A stretch of 12,873 bases of DNA. It comes from UBA11540 sp045536425. Its GTDB lineage: Bacteria > Bacillota > Clostridia > Oscillospirales > Ruminococcaceae. Every line of letters starts with the position of its first letter. The stretch's first letter is position 1. Positions 1-6,641 of the stretch are shown here, one piece after another. Under the pieces are notes generated by a model, which worked only from the letters and a program-made list of their open reading frames with translations, made no database searches and had not been told where the DNA came from. The stretch covers positions 1 to 12,873 of the forward strand of contig JAZSNN010000027.1 of NCBI GenBank assembly GCA_045536425.1, read 5' to 3'. The translations under genes were made by a program, and so were the position numbers.

Positions 1-413
1 ATCATGAGCTTACCTCAATGGAAGGGGAAATAGAGGGAATAGTAAATTATAATATTGCCGCCAAGAAACGCGGAGATAATATTACTTTCCTTCGCAAGAT
101 AGTCAAGGGGTCTACCGATGACAGCTACGGAATCGAGGTGGCAAAGCTCGCGGGCGTTCCCGATGCTGTGGTGCATCGCGCAAAAGATATACTGAAATCC
201 CTCGAAAAAGGCTCAGAGATCGTTTCTCCAAAGTCCATCAGAGCAAACCGCGAGGAGCCAGAATATGAGCTCTTGTCGGTTCAAACAATGCTCGGCGATT
301 CCACGTCCTCGAGCCGTATTATGAAGATTCTTGAGGACACCGATCTCGAAACCTTGACTCCTATCGAGGCTTTGAACAAGCTATACGAACTCAAAAAAAT
401 TTCACAAGAATAG
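1..413 (+). CDS. mutS: DNA mismatch repair ATPase MutS, C-terminal fragment (5' end outside window)
   Basis: MutS recognises mispaired or looped bases and, on ATP binding, recruits MutL. Only the last ~137 residues are here. The reading frame is open from base 1, where the first two bases complete a codon and the frame then reads HELT. This fits the family's conserved ATHYHELT segment just after Walker B, so the mismatch-binding, clamp, Walker A and Walker B parts lie upstream. The remainder matches the end of the ATPase domain (FLRKIVKG, SYGIEVAKLAGVP, RAKDIL). It then runs through a variable linker to the usual C-terminal dimerisation tail (TLTPIEALNKLYELK). The internal ATG at 18 is not the start. 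The stop is TAG at 411-413 and mutL begins 18 nt later, a standard mutSL pair. Family identity is secure; only the truncation by the window edge is unusual. Confidence 0.96.
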   Translation, partial: HELTSMEGEIEGIVNYNIAAKKRGDNITFLRKIVKGSTDDSYGIEVAKLAGVPDAVVHRAKDILKSLEKGSEIVSPKSIRANREEPEYELLSVQTMLGDSTSSSRIMKILEDTDLETLTPIEALNKLYELKKISQE

Positions 414-431
414 AATGTGTGGTGAAAAACG

Positions 432-2315
432 GTGAGAAGAATAAACGTTCTTGAAAAACACGTTGCAGAGCTTATTGCCGCAGGTGAGGTCATCGACCGT
501 CCTTGCTCGGTTATAAAAGAGCTCACAGAAAACGCTATCGACGCAGGTGCGACGGCAGTTACGGTAGAGATAAAAAACGGTGGTATCACCTATATGCGCG
601 TTACAGACGACGGATGCGGAATTTTGAAGGACGACGTGCGCACCGCCTTCATTCGTCACGCAACGAGCAAGATTTCAACCGAAGAAGACCTCAACAGCAT
701 TGCTACCTTTGGATTCAGAGGCGAGGCTTTGGCTTCGATTGCGGTTATGTCCCGTGTTGAAATGCTGACACGAACAAAGGATTCCCAAATCGGTTGCCGT
801 TATGAAATCCACGGCGGCGAAGAGGTCTATTTTGACGACGCGGGTTGTCCGCAGGGCACTACTATTGTCGTGCGCGACCTCTTTTACAACACTCCTGCCA
901 GAATGAAGTTTCTCAAAAAAGACGTTGCGGAAGGAAACGCAGTAGCCGCTGTTATCGACCGCATTGCGCTTTCTAATCCTCACGTTTCTGTAAAGTTTAT
1001 CAGAGACTCCAAAGTTGTGCTTCACACCCCCGGAAACGGTGATTTATATTCTGTTTTGTACTCGGTTTTTGGAAGAGAGATTGCGGCGGGATTTATTCCG
1101 GTTGAATATGAACTCGACGGCATCGAGATAAAGGGTTACGTCACAAAACCCGAGTTTGCGCGTTCTTCCCGTGCACTCCAATATTTCTTTATAAACTCTC
1201 GTTATGTAAAGACAAAAACCGCTATGGTTGCTGTAGAGGAAGCCTTTAAATCCTCTATCGTCACGGGGAAATTCCCCGGTTGTGTACTCAACGTCAAAGT
1301 ACCGTTTGGCGCTGTAGATGTCAACGTTCATCCTGCAAAAATCGAAGTGCGTTTTGTCAACGAGCGTCCGATTTTCGACTGCATATACACGGGCGTAAAG
1401 TCCACTATATCCTCGATTTCCGAGAAAAAGGAATTCACTATCAGAAACGCAACACAGGACATAAATCCGTTCACGCTGATCGAAAAAGCAAAAGAAATTC
1501 AACAAAAATGGGAAGCTAACCCTCCCAAAAAATACACCATTCACTCCCCTGAGCACAACGACCTGCAGTCGCCGTCTGTTTCGGTCGAGGAATACCGCGG
1601 ATATATTGGTGCACAGCCTGCTCAAGCAAAGGCTGAGTATGCGGTGAAGCCCGCTCAGACTCCCGTTGTCAAAGAGATTCCATCGTCTGTTAGCAGAGAG
1701 GTTATGCCTCCTGTTGTCACAGAGGATGCTTCGTCTGCAGAAGCTCTGCCAATGCGCGTTGTGGGTGAGCTTTTCAACACCTACATAGTTGCAGAATCGG
1801 GAAACAATATGCTTCTCGTCGACAAGCACGCTGCACACGAAAGGCTTATATACGAAAAGCTGAAGGCAGAGAGCGGCGAGGTTGACAGACAGCTTCTTCT
1901 CTCCCCTGTCGTTATAAATCTTTCCAAGGAAAACCACGCTGTTATATGCGAGAGCGTTGACGTTTTTGCAAAGGCAGGATTTTCACTCGAGGATTTTGGC
2001 AGCTTTTCTGTCGCCATCCGCGAAATTCCCGTAGTAATCAAGGAAAAGGATATCGAAGCGATTGTTTTAGAGATTGCCGATTCCATTGTGAAGCACAAGT
2101 CGTCTGACAGCTTTGAATATCTCGACAGACTCTACCATTCTATCGCTTGCCGTTCTGCGATAAAAGCAAACGACCGCTCGTTTATCAGCGAGCTTGAAGC
2201 GTTGGTTGAAAGGCTTGTTGCAAATCCCGACGTTAGATACTGTCCTCACGGCAGACCGATATACATTAGCCTGAGCAAGAGGGAGTTGGAAAAACAGTTT
2301 GGCAGAATCCAATAA
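432..2315 (+). CDS. mutL: DNA mismatch repair protein MutL (GHKL ATPase with nicking-endonuclease C-terminus)
   Basis: MutL couples MutS mismatch recognition to strand nicking and excision. The N-terminal GHKL ATPase domain (about residues 1-330) shows AAGEVIDRP, KELTENAIDAGA with the catalytic Glu, the FGFRGEAL lid region and YNTPARMKFL. A low-conservation Pro/Ala/Val-rich linker covers roughly 330-435. The C-terminal dimerisation/endonuclease domain has the metal motif as DKHAAHERLIYE (464-475), ACRSAIKA at about 572 and CPHGRP at 604. So this is the nicking type of MutL found in bacteria without MutH. The canonical Gln of DQHA is Lys here. Its length of 627 aa is normal. The start is GTG 432; GGTGA at 421-425 matches the 3' part of the SD, and residues 3-4 align with the family start (RI.VL). 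It overlaps miaA by 17 nt, suggesting coupled translation. Confidence 0.97.
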   Translation: MRRINVLEKHVAELIAAGEVIDRPCSVIKELTENAIDAGATAVTVEIKNGGITYMRVTDDGCGILKDDVRTAFIRHATSKISTEEDLNSIATFGFRGEALASIAVMSRVEMLTRTKDSQIGCRYEIHGGEEVYFDDAGCPQGTTIVVRDLFYNTPARMKFLKKDVAEGNAVAAVIDRIALSNPHVSVKFIRDSKVVLHTPGNGDLYSVLYSVFGREIAAGFIPVEYELDGIEIKGYVTKPEFARSSRALQYFFINSRYVKTKTAMVAVEEAFKSSIVTGKFPGCVLNVKVPFGAVDVNVHPAKIEVRFVNERPIFDCIYTGVKSTISSISEKKEFTIRNATQDINPFTLIEKAKEIQQKWEANPPKKYTIHSPEHNDLQSPSVSVEEYRGYIGAQPAQAKAEYAVKPAQTPVVKEIPSSVSREVMPPVVTEDASSAEALPMRVVGELFNTYIVAESGNNMLLVDKHAAHERLIYEKLKAESGEVDRQLLLSPVVINLSKENHAVICESVDVFAKAGFSLEDFGSFSVAIREIPVVIKEKDIEAIVLEIADSIVKHKSSDSFEYLDRLYHSIACRSAIKANDRSFISELEALVERLVANPDVRYCPHGRPIYISLSKRELEKQFGRIQ

Positions 2316-3255
2316 ACCGAAAATCCCCATAATATGCGTAGTCGGCCCAACCGCTTCGGGAAAGACCGCTCTTTCTATAGCCTTGGCAAAAAAATATGAT
2401 GCCGAAATAGTTTCCTGCGATTCGATGCAGATATACAAAGCTATGGACATTGGTACTGCAAAGCCCACCGAGGAAGAGATGGGCGGTATAGTCCACCATC
2501 TCATAGACTTTTTGGACCCGTGCGAAAACTTTTCGGTTGCGCAGTATGTAAAACTCGCATCAGAAGCTATAGCAGACATAAACAGTCGTGGTAAAAACGT
2601 TGTTCTTGTCGGTGGAACGGGACTCTATTTTTCCAGTCTTATCGACAACATTGTTTTTAGCGAAAATGACTCTGACCCCGCGCTGAGAGCCGAACTTGAG
2701 GCGCTTGCAAGGGAAAAAGGCGGAGAGCATCTTCTCGAAATTTTGAGAGAGCTTGACCCCGAAATTGCCGAAAAGCTTCACCCGAACAATTTGGGTAGAA
2801 TCATCCGTGCTATTGAGGTCTGCAAAACTACGGGAACTACGATGAGCGAGCAACAAAAGCTTGCGCGCGAAAACGAATCGCCCTATGACCCTTGTGTTAT
2901 AGGACTTGATTTTTCGGACAGACAAAAGCTTTATGACAGAATAAACCTCAGGGTTGATTTGATGCTAGAAAGCGGTCTTATGGACGAAAACCGCAAACTT
3001 TTGAACACAAATCTCTCAAAAACCGCTCTGCAGGCGATAGGTTTCAAAGAGTTTCTGCCATATCTCAACGGCTCTGCCACTCTCGAGGAATGTGCAGAAA
3101 ATCTGAAAATGCAGACCAGACGTTATGCCAAAAGACAGCTCACCTGGTTTCGCAGAGACCAGAGGGTCAATTGGATACATCAGGATATGCTCGACGGATT
3201 TGGACAGGTTTTAAAGACCGCTTGTGATATTATAGAGAATAGCAAAAAGATTTAG
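2299..3255 (+). CDS. miaA: tRNA dimethylallyltransferase MiaA
   Basis: MiaA transfers the dimethylallyl group of DMAPP to N6 of A37 in tRNAs that read codons starting with U. This is the first step towards ms2i6A and it stabilises codon pairing. The protein shows the P-loop GPTASGKT (16-23), the catalytic-site stretch CDSMQIY with Asp41, the DIGTAKP loop, HHLIDFLDP, the second conserved loop VGGTGLYF and the C-terminal signature RRYAKRQLTWFRRD. Its 318 aa are usual for the family. The start is TTG at 2299 inside mutL; the P-loop at residue 16 requires a start close to here and no in-frame ATG is available. A purine-rich AGAGGGAG sits about 14 nt upstream, a long spacing, so coupling to mutL translation is likely. 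In Bacillus hfq follows miaA; here it does not. Confidence 0.97.
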   Translation: MAESNKPKIPIICVVGPTASGKTALSIALAKKYDAEIVSCDSMQIYKAMDIGTAKPTEEEMGGIVHHLIDFLDPCENFSVAQYVKLASEAIADINSRGKNVVLVGGTGLYFSSLIDNIVFSENDSDPALRAELEALAREKGGEHLLEILRELDPEIAEKLHPNNLGRIIRAIEVCKTTGTTMSEQQKLARENESPYDPCVIGLDFSDRQKLYDRINLRVDLMLESGLMDENRKLLNTNLSKTALQAIGFKEFLPYLNGSATLEECAENLKMQTRRYAKRQLTWFRRDQRVNWIHQDMLDGFGQVLKTACDIIENSKKI

Positions 3256-3266
3256 GGGGTGCTGCA

Positions 3267-4490
3267 TTGAAGGACGTGCTCAAAAAAATTTGCATAGGAC
3301 TTTTGGCTCTGGTTATACTCGTTTACGTTGTATATCAGGGCTATATGCGCATCAACGACCCCTACACCACCGAAATTGTTTTCCGCTATTCTGTTTCGGA
3401 TTCACTAAATGCCGACGGAATAATCTTGCGCGACGAGTACCTCTTGAAATCTGCCGATTCGAAGGCTGTCGACTATCTCTTTGAGGACGGCGAAAGGGTT
3501 GCCAAAAACTCTACCGTGGCAAGGCTCTACAACTCAAAAAGTGACATCGCCGACAAGGATATCATCGAACGTTTGGAAGCTGACCTTGAGCTTTTGGAGC
3601 AATCGGCAAAGGCTTCGTCGGATTATTATACAAACGCTGAAGCAATAACAAAGCAGATTATCAGCAAACTCATTTCCTACTCTAACGTCTGCGAAGGTCA
3701 GTTTGTGCGTGATATTTCCGTGACAAAAAACAGTTTTTTGCTTTCCTTGAACAAGCGTCTTGCTACTATGGACAAGGATGTGGATTATAAAACAGCTATA
3801 AGCCAAACAAAAGCTTTGCTACAAGAATATAAATCCGGACAAGGCTCTTCTGTGTCCAGCGTTCGCACTTCACAGGCGGGATATTTCGTCAGTCGTATCG
3901 ACGGATATGAAAACACTCTGACCACTAATGCACGTCTTGATTATAGCTTGAGTGAATATTCAGACCTCATCAACAACAAGGTCACTGCACAAGCCTCTGA
4001 TTCCTCTGTCGGAAAGATAATCACAGAACCGCATTGGTATCTCGCGATAGAAATCCCCACGATTGCTGCTGAAAATTTTTATATCGGCAGGGTGCTTGAC
4101 GTAGAGTTTCCCTTTTCTACCGTTGAGACCATTGAGGCTACCGTCAGCGAGATTGTCACAGATGAATATTCTGATACTGTCGTCGTGCTCCTCAAAAGCT
4201 CTGCTATGTCAGCAAATCTCGCTGTTACACGCACCTGCACAGTACAGATAAAATTCAGAACCGTAACAGGTCTTCGTCTAAACTCAAAGGCTATCCGTTT
4301 TAACGAAAATAACGAGCAGGGTGTATACGTCGTTTCAGGTGAACAGATAAGGTTCAAAAAGATAAATATCATCTACGAAGGCAACGGTTTTTGCCTCACC
4401 GAATACAACGATTCTAATCCCGAATATCTGCAATTTTACGACGAGGTTGTGGTAGAAGGAAAGGATCTTTACGATTCCAAGCTGGTTTAG
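3267..4490 (+). CDS. HlyD/MacA-like membrane-anchored adaptor protein, role unknown
   Basis: This is an envelope protein of 407 aa with the layout of a membrane-fusion (HlyD-type) adaptor. A short basic N-terminus leads into one transmembrane helix (about 8-25), so the rest should face outside. Next comes a half lipoyl-like segment (about 50-90, ending GERVAKNSTVARLY). A helical, probably coiled-coil hairpin follows (about 95-190), then a second half-lipoyl strand set (TSQAGYFVSRIDGYE, about 200-215). The C-terminal part is beta-rich (about 245-400). The start is TTG 3267 behind a strong GGGGGTG at 3255-3261, 11 nt after the miaA stop. No ABC or RND transporter gene lies in the window, so an efflux role is not supported by context. 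Its position before sepF and divIVA hints at an envelope or division role, which is inference. Family membership rests on architecture, not on a search. Confidence 0.7.
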   Translation: MKDVLKKICIGLLALVILVYVVYQGYMRINDPYTTEIVFRYSVSDSLNADGIILRDEYLLKSADSKAVDYLFEDGERVAKNSTVARLYNSKSDIADKDIIERLEADLELLEQSAKASSDYYTNAEAITKQIISKLISYSNVCEGQFVRDISVTKNSFLLSLNKRLATMDKDVDYKTAISQTKALLQEYKSGQGSSVSSVRTSQAGYFVSRIDGYENTLTTNARLDYSLSEYSDLINNKVTAQASDSSVGKIITEPHWYLAIEIPTIAAENFYIGRVLDVEFPFSTVETIEATVSEIVTDEYSDTVVVLLKSSAMSANLAVTRTCTVQIKFRTVTGLRLNSKAIRFNENNEQGVYVVSGEQIRFKKINIIYEGNGFCLTEYNDSNPEYLQFYDEVVVEGKDLYDSKLV

Positions 4491-4544
4491 TGCAAAAAAC
4501 GGCAAAAATTTTGAGATTTTTTCGAAAAGATAGCCCGTTATTTA

Positions 4545-4573
4545 TTGACAATAGGTCAAAAAAAATAGATAAT
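4545..4573 (+). promoter_or_regulatory. Sigma-A type promoter for the sepF operon
   Basis: TTGACA (4545-4550) and GATAAT (4568-4573) are separated by exactly 17 nt. This is a consensus -35 and a one-mismatch -10, in the only long intergenic gap among the window's genes (4491-4665). The predicted transcript start is about 4580, giving a leader of about 85 nt before the sepF ATG. The surrounding DNA is very A/T-rich, as expected near a strong promoter. The rest of the gap upstream (4491-4544) shows only A/T runs and no clear terminator for the preceding genes, so some read-through from miaA and the adaptor gene is possible. Confidence 0.8.
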
Positions 4574-4579
4574 ATATAT

Positions 4580-4596
4580 AGAGACTTTGCGTCTTT
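4580..4596 (+). promoter_or_regulatory. Hairpin at the predicted 5' end of the sepF transcript
   Basis: AGAGAC (4580-4585) can pair with GTCTTT (4591-4596) across the 5-nt loop TTTGC, giving six pairs including one G-U. It lies exactly where transcription should begin, so the mRNA may start with a stem. Such 5'-end stems can protect against RNA decay. That role is inference, and the stem is short enough to arise by chance. Confidence 0.35.
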
Positions 4597-4605
4597 TGAA
4601 ACCTA

Positions 4606-4638
4606 CAGAGAAACTGACAAAATGATGCTGTTTCTCTG
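4606..4638 (+). promoter_or_regulatory. 9-bp perfect inverted repeat in the sepF leader
   Basis: CAGAGAAAC (4606-4614) is perfectly complementary to GTTTCTCTG (4630-4638) across a 15-nt A-rich loop. It ends 11 nt before the AAGGAG ribosome-binding site (4650-4655). An A run, not a T run, follows it on this strand, so it is not an intrinsic terminator. It could be an mRNA-stability element, an operator-like site for a dimeric regulator, or part of a leader fold. The sequence does not decide among these. Confidence 0.5.
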
Positions 4639-4665
4639 AAAAAAATACAAAGGAGATTTTAAACT

Positions 4666-5106
4666 ATGAGCTTTCCTAAAAATCTTGGCAGAGTACTTTT
4701 CGGAACATCTGATGAAGACGAGATAGAAGAGACCGTAGACATACTTTCCAAAACTCCCGATACCGAAAAAGCTCCTGTTACTGTTGACACAGGCAAAAAG
4801 GCTAACAAGGTAGTAAACATCAACGCTACTACTCAGCTTCAGGTCGTTCTCGTAAAACCCGAGAGATTTGACGAGGCTACCGCTATCGCTGATCACCTCA
4901 ACGAGAAGAAGACTGTTGTTCTCAACCTCGAGGCTGCTAATAAAGATCTTTCCAGAAGACTTCTCGATTTCTTGAGCGGTGTTGCTTATGCAAACGACGG
5001 ACAGATCAAGAGAGTTGCTAACAGCACCTATATGATTACTCCATTCAACGTTGACCTTATGGGCGAACTTATGGACGAGCTCGAGAGCAACGGAGTGTAT
5101 TTCTAA
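4666..5106 (+). CDS. sepF: Cell division protein SepF
   Basis: SepF links FtsZ filaments to the membrane and shapes the septum in Gram-positive bacteria and others. Residues about 1-13 (ending GRVLFG) are the expected short membrane-targeting helix, though a Pro sits near its start. An acidic, Thr/Lys-rich linker runs to about residue 50. The globular SepF/DUF552 core follows, with VVLVKPERFDEA, VVLNLEAANKDLSRRLLDFLSGVAYA and a C-terminal ITPFNVDL strand. The Gly in FLSGVAYA sits where the family has its polymerisation-interface glycine. Its 146 aa are typical. The start ATG is 10 nt after AAGGAG (4650-4655) and has its own promoter. Codon choice leans to GCT, CTC and AAG, as in divIVA, ileS and the tkt genes, suggesting higher expression than the mutL-miaA genes upstream. 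Confidence 0.95.
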   Translation: MSFPKNLGRVLFGTSDEDEIEETVDILSKTPDTEKAPVTVDTGKKANKVVNINATTQLQVVLVKPERFDEATAIADHLNEKKTVVLNLEAANKDLSRRLLDFLSGVAYANDGQIKRVANSTYMITPFNVDLMGELMDELESNGVYF

Positions 5107-5871
5107 TTGAATCCAGCTCTTACAGAACAAGACAGCGTTTTTCTTGCCCGCGTTGAAGATTCCGTGAACATCTGCCGTCTTCGCTCTATTCCTAAGTACA
5201 TCGGTTTTATCGACGAACGTCAGGTTGTGTTAGCAAAAAGACAGCTTGATTCAATGGGATTTTCAAACTACTGCTTTCGCGGTGGCTATGATGACGCCAA
5301 ACGGGTATTTCTCTGCATCTTGCCGGACTATATGTCCTGTGAGGAGCACGATGAATACCCTGTTTTCTGTTGCTATTTTCGTTTTAGAGACTGTGACAAG
5401 CTTTCGCACAGGGATTTTCTGGGTAGTCTTATGGCACTCAGTATCAAACGCGAAACCATCGGCGACATTCTTGTTAAAGATGGCGAGGCGGTGGTGTTCA
5501 CCACTGAAACGGTTTCGCAGATGATTGTGTCGGATATTACAAAAATCGGCAGAGTCGGTGTCCGCGTCAGTCGAGAGTTTGTGTCTCCATTTCCCTTTGT
5601 GCAGGAGTTTGAAATCAGTGAAGGCACGGTTTCGTCACTGAGACTGGATTGTGTTGTGGCTTTCATAACAAATCTCAGCCGTGAAAAATCCGCCGCGCTG
5701 ATAACCGCGAAAAATGTCAGCATAAATCATTTTGAATGTACAGACCTTTCCAAAAATCTCTGTATCGGAGATACCGTTTCCATACGCGGATACGGAAGAT
5801 TTATTCTGGATGAAATCGGCTCTGTTACCCGCAAGGGAAGAACTAAAATAATTGTTAAGAAGTATAAATAA
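5107..5871 (+). CDS. ylmH: YlmH-family S4-domain RNA-binding protein
   Basis: YlmH-type proteins bind RNA. In Bacillus the family has been linked to ribosome-associated quality control of stalled 50S subunits and, by location, to division. Here an N-terminal domain contains the typical RDFLGSLMALSIKRETIGDILV stretch (from about 102) and an IGRVGVRV strand. A C-terminal S4 domain (about 177-233) carries SLRLDCVVAFITNLSREKSAALI and the GDTVSIRGYGRF turn. Its 254 aa are normal for the family. The start is TTG, directly after the sepF stop (TAA-TTG, no gap). Its SD, GGAGTG (5092-5097), lies inside the last sepF codons, so translation is probably coupled to sepF. Bacillus has ylmG (YggT family) between sepF and ylmH; it is absent here. 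Confidence 0.9.
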   Translation: MNPALTEQDSVFLARVEDSVNICRLRSIPKYIGFIDERQVVLAKRQLDSMGFSNYCFRGGYDDAKRVFLCILPDYMSCEEHDEYPVFCCYFRFRDCDKLSHRDFLGSLMALSIKRETIGDILVKDGEAVVFTTETVSQMIVSDITKIGRVGVRVSREFVSPFPFVQEFEISEGTVSSLRLDCVVAFITNLSREKSAALITAKNVSINHFECTDLSKNLCIGDTVSIRGYGRFILDEIGSVTRKGRTKIIVKKYK

Positions 5872-5885
5872 AGGAGGCTCGCCCC

Positions 5886-6620
5886 ATGTTTTCCGTAAAT
5901 CAAATCAACGAGAAAAAATTTGAAAAATCTGCTTTAGGCTACAAGCCTGAGTCTGTCGACTCCTTCCTCTTTGAAGTTTCCGAAGCGTACAACGCTGTAG
6001 TTGAGGAAAACAAGCAGTTGCAGAAAAAAATACAGGTATTGGCTGAGAAAATTCAGGAATACCGCGAACAAGAGGACAGCCTCAGAGATACACTTCTCAC
6101 CGCTCAGCGCCTTGGCGATTCTCTTCTCAAGGAATCCAAGAGCAAGGCTGACATCATCATCAAGGATGCTACTGCTAAGGCAGACAAGATAGTTGAAAAC
6201 GCACAGAAAAAGCTCGAGGGCGAGCAGATTGCTCTCACAAAGATGCAACGTGAGGTTTCGGGATTCAAGACACGTCTTATGTCCCTTTACAAAACTCACA
6301 TTGAGCTCATCAGCGCTCTTCCCGATTATGAAGAGCCCAAGGAGGAAGAGGAAGCTATTGCTGAAACTGAAGAGGTTGCAGCAGAAGTTCCCGCAGCTGA
6401 AGAAGCTGTTGAGGCTGTAGAGGCTCCCGTTGTAGAAGAGGCTGTTGAAGCTGATGCAGAGAAAGAACCCGAGGCTCTCTCCTTCACCCCCAAGGCTATG
6501 CCCGTTTCTGAAGAGAGTGAAGAAAAAGCCGAGACAAAAGCTTCGAAATTTGGTCCTCTCAAATTTGGCGAGGATTATGATATAAAGCGTGACGGACAGT
6601 ATTCACGCAAAAAAAGATAA
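5886..6620 (+). CDS. divIVA: DivIVA-family coiled-coil polar/septal scaffold protein
   Basis: DivIVA proteins bind curved membrane at poles and septa and recruit division, secretion or chromosome-segregation partners. The N-terminal lipid-binding domain is visible (KKFEKSALGYKPESVDSFL, residues 10-28). Long coiled coils follow (about 33-70 and 80-135), then a DivIVA-like SGFKTRLMSLYKTHIELI segment (about 128-145). The Phe-Arg tip of the Bacillus protein is Ala-Leu here (residues 16-17). After about residue 150 comes an unusual acidic Glu/Ala/Val-rich tail with repeated EEAVEA units. The protein ends basic (YSRKKR). At 244 aa it is longer than Bacillus DivIVA because of this tail. The ATG lies 8 nt after a perfect AAGGAGG (5871-5877) that overlaps the ylmH stop. 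ileS follows after 21 nt. Confidence 0.93.
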   Translation: MFSVNQINEKKFEKSALGYKPESVDSFLFEVSEAYNAVVEENKQLQKKIQVLAEKIQEYREQEDSLRDTLLTAQRLGDSLLKESKSKADIIIKDATAKADKIVENAQKKLEGEQIALTKMQREVSGFKTRLMSLYKTHIELISALPDYEEPKEEEEAIAETEEVAAEVPAAEEAVEAVEAPVVEEAVEADAEKEPEALSFTPKAMPVSEESEEKAETKASKFGPLKFGEDYDIKRDGQYSRKKR

Positions 6621-6641
6621 CTTTTAAGGAGATCATTCACG

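Noticed and set aside
1044..1937. Long open frame on the minus strand (297 codons) opposite mutL
   Set aside because: It is fully antisense to a strongly conserved MutL. Its translation is rich in Cys, Arg and Phe with no recognisable domain, so it is a shadow of codon bias.
4501..4540. Possible terminator after the HlyD-like gene (AAAAAT ... ATTTTT and TTTTCGAAAA)
   Set aside because: The pairings are A-T only with almost no GC, so they would not make a stable intrinsic terminator; this is background A/T richness of the promoter region.
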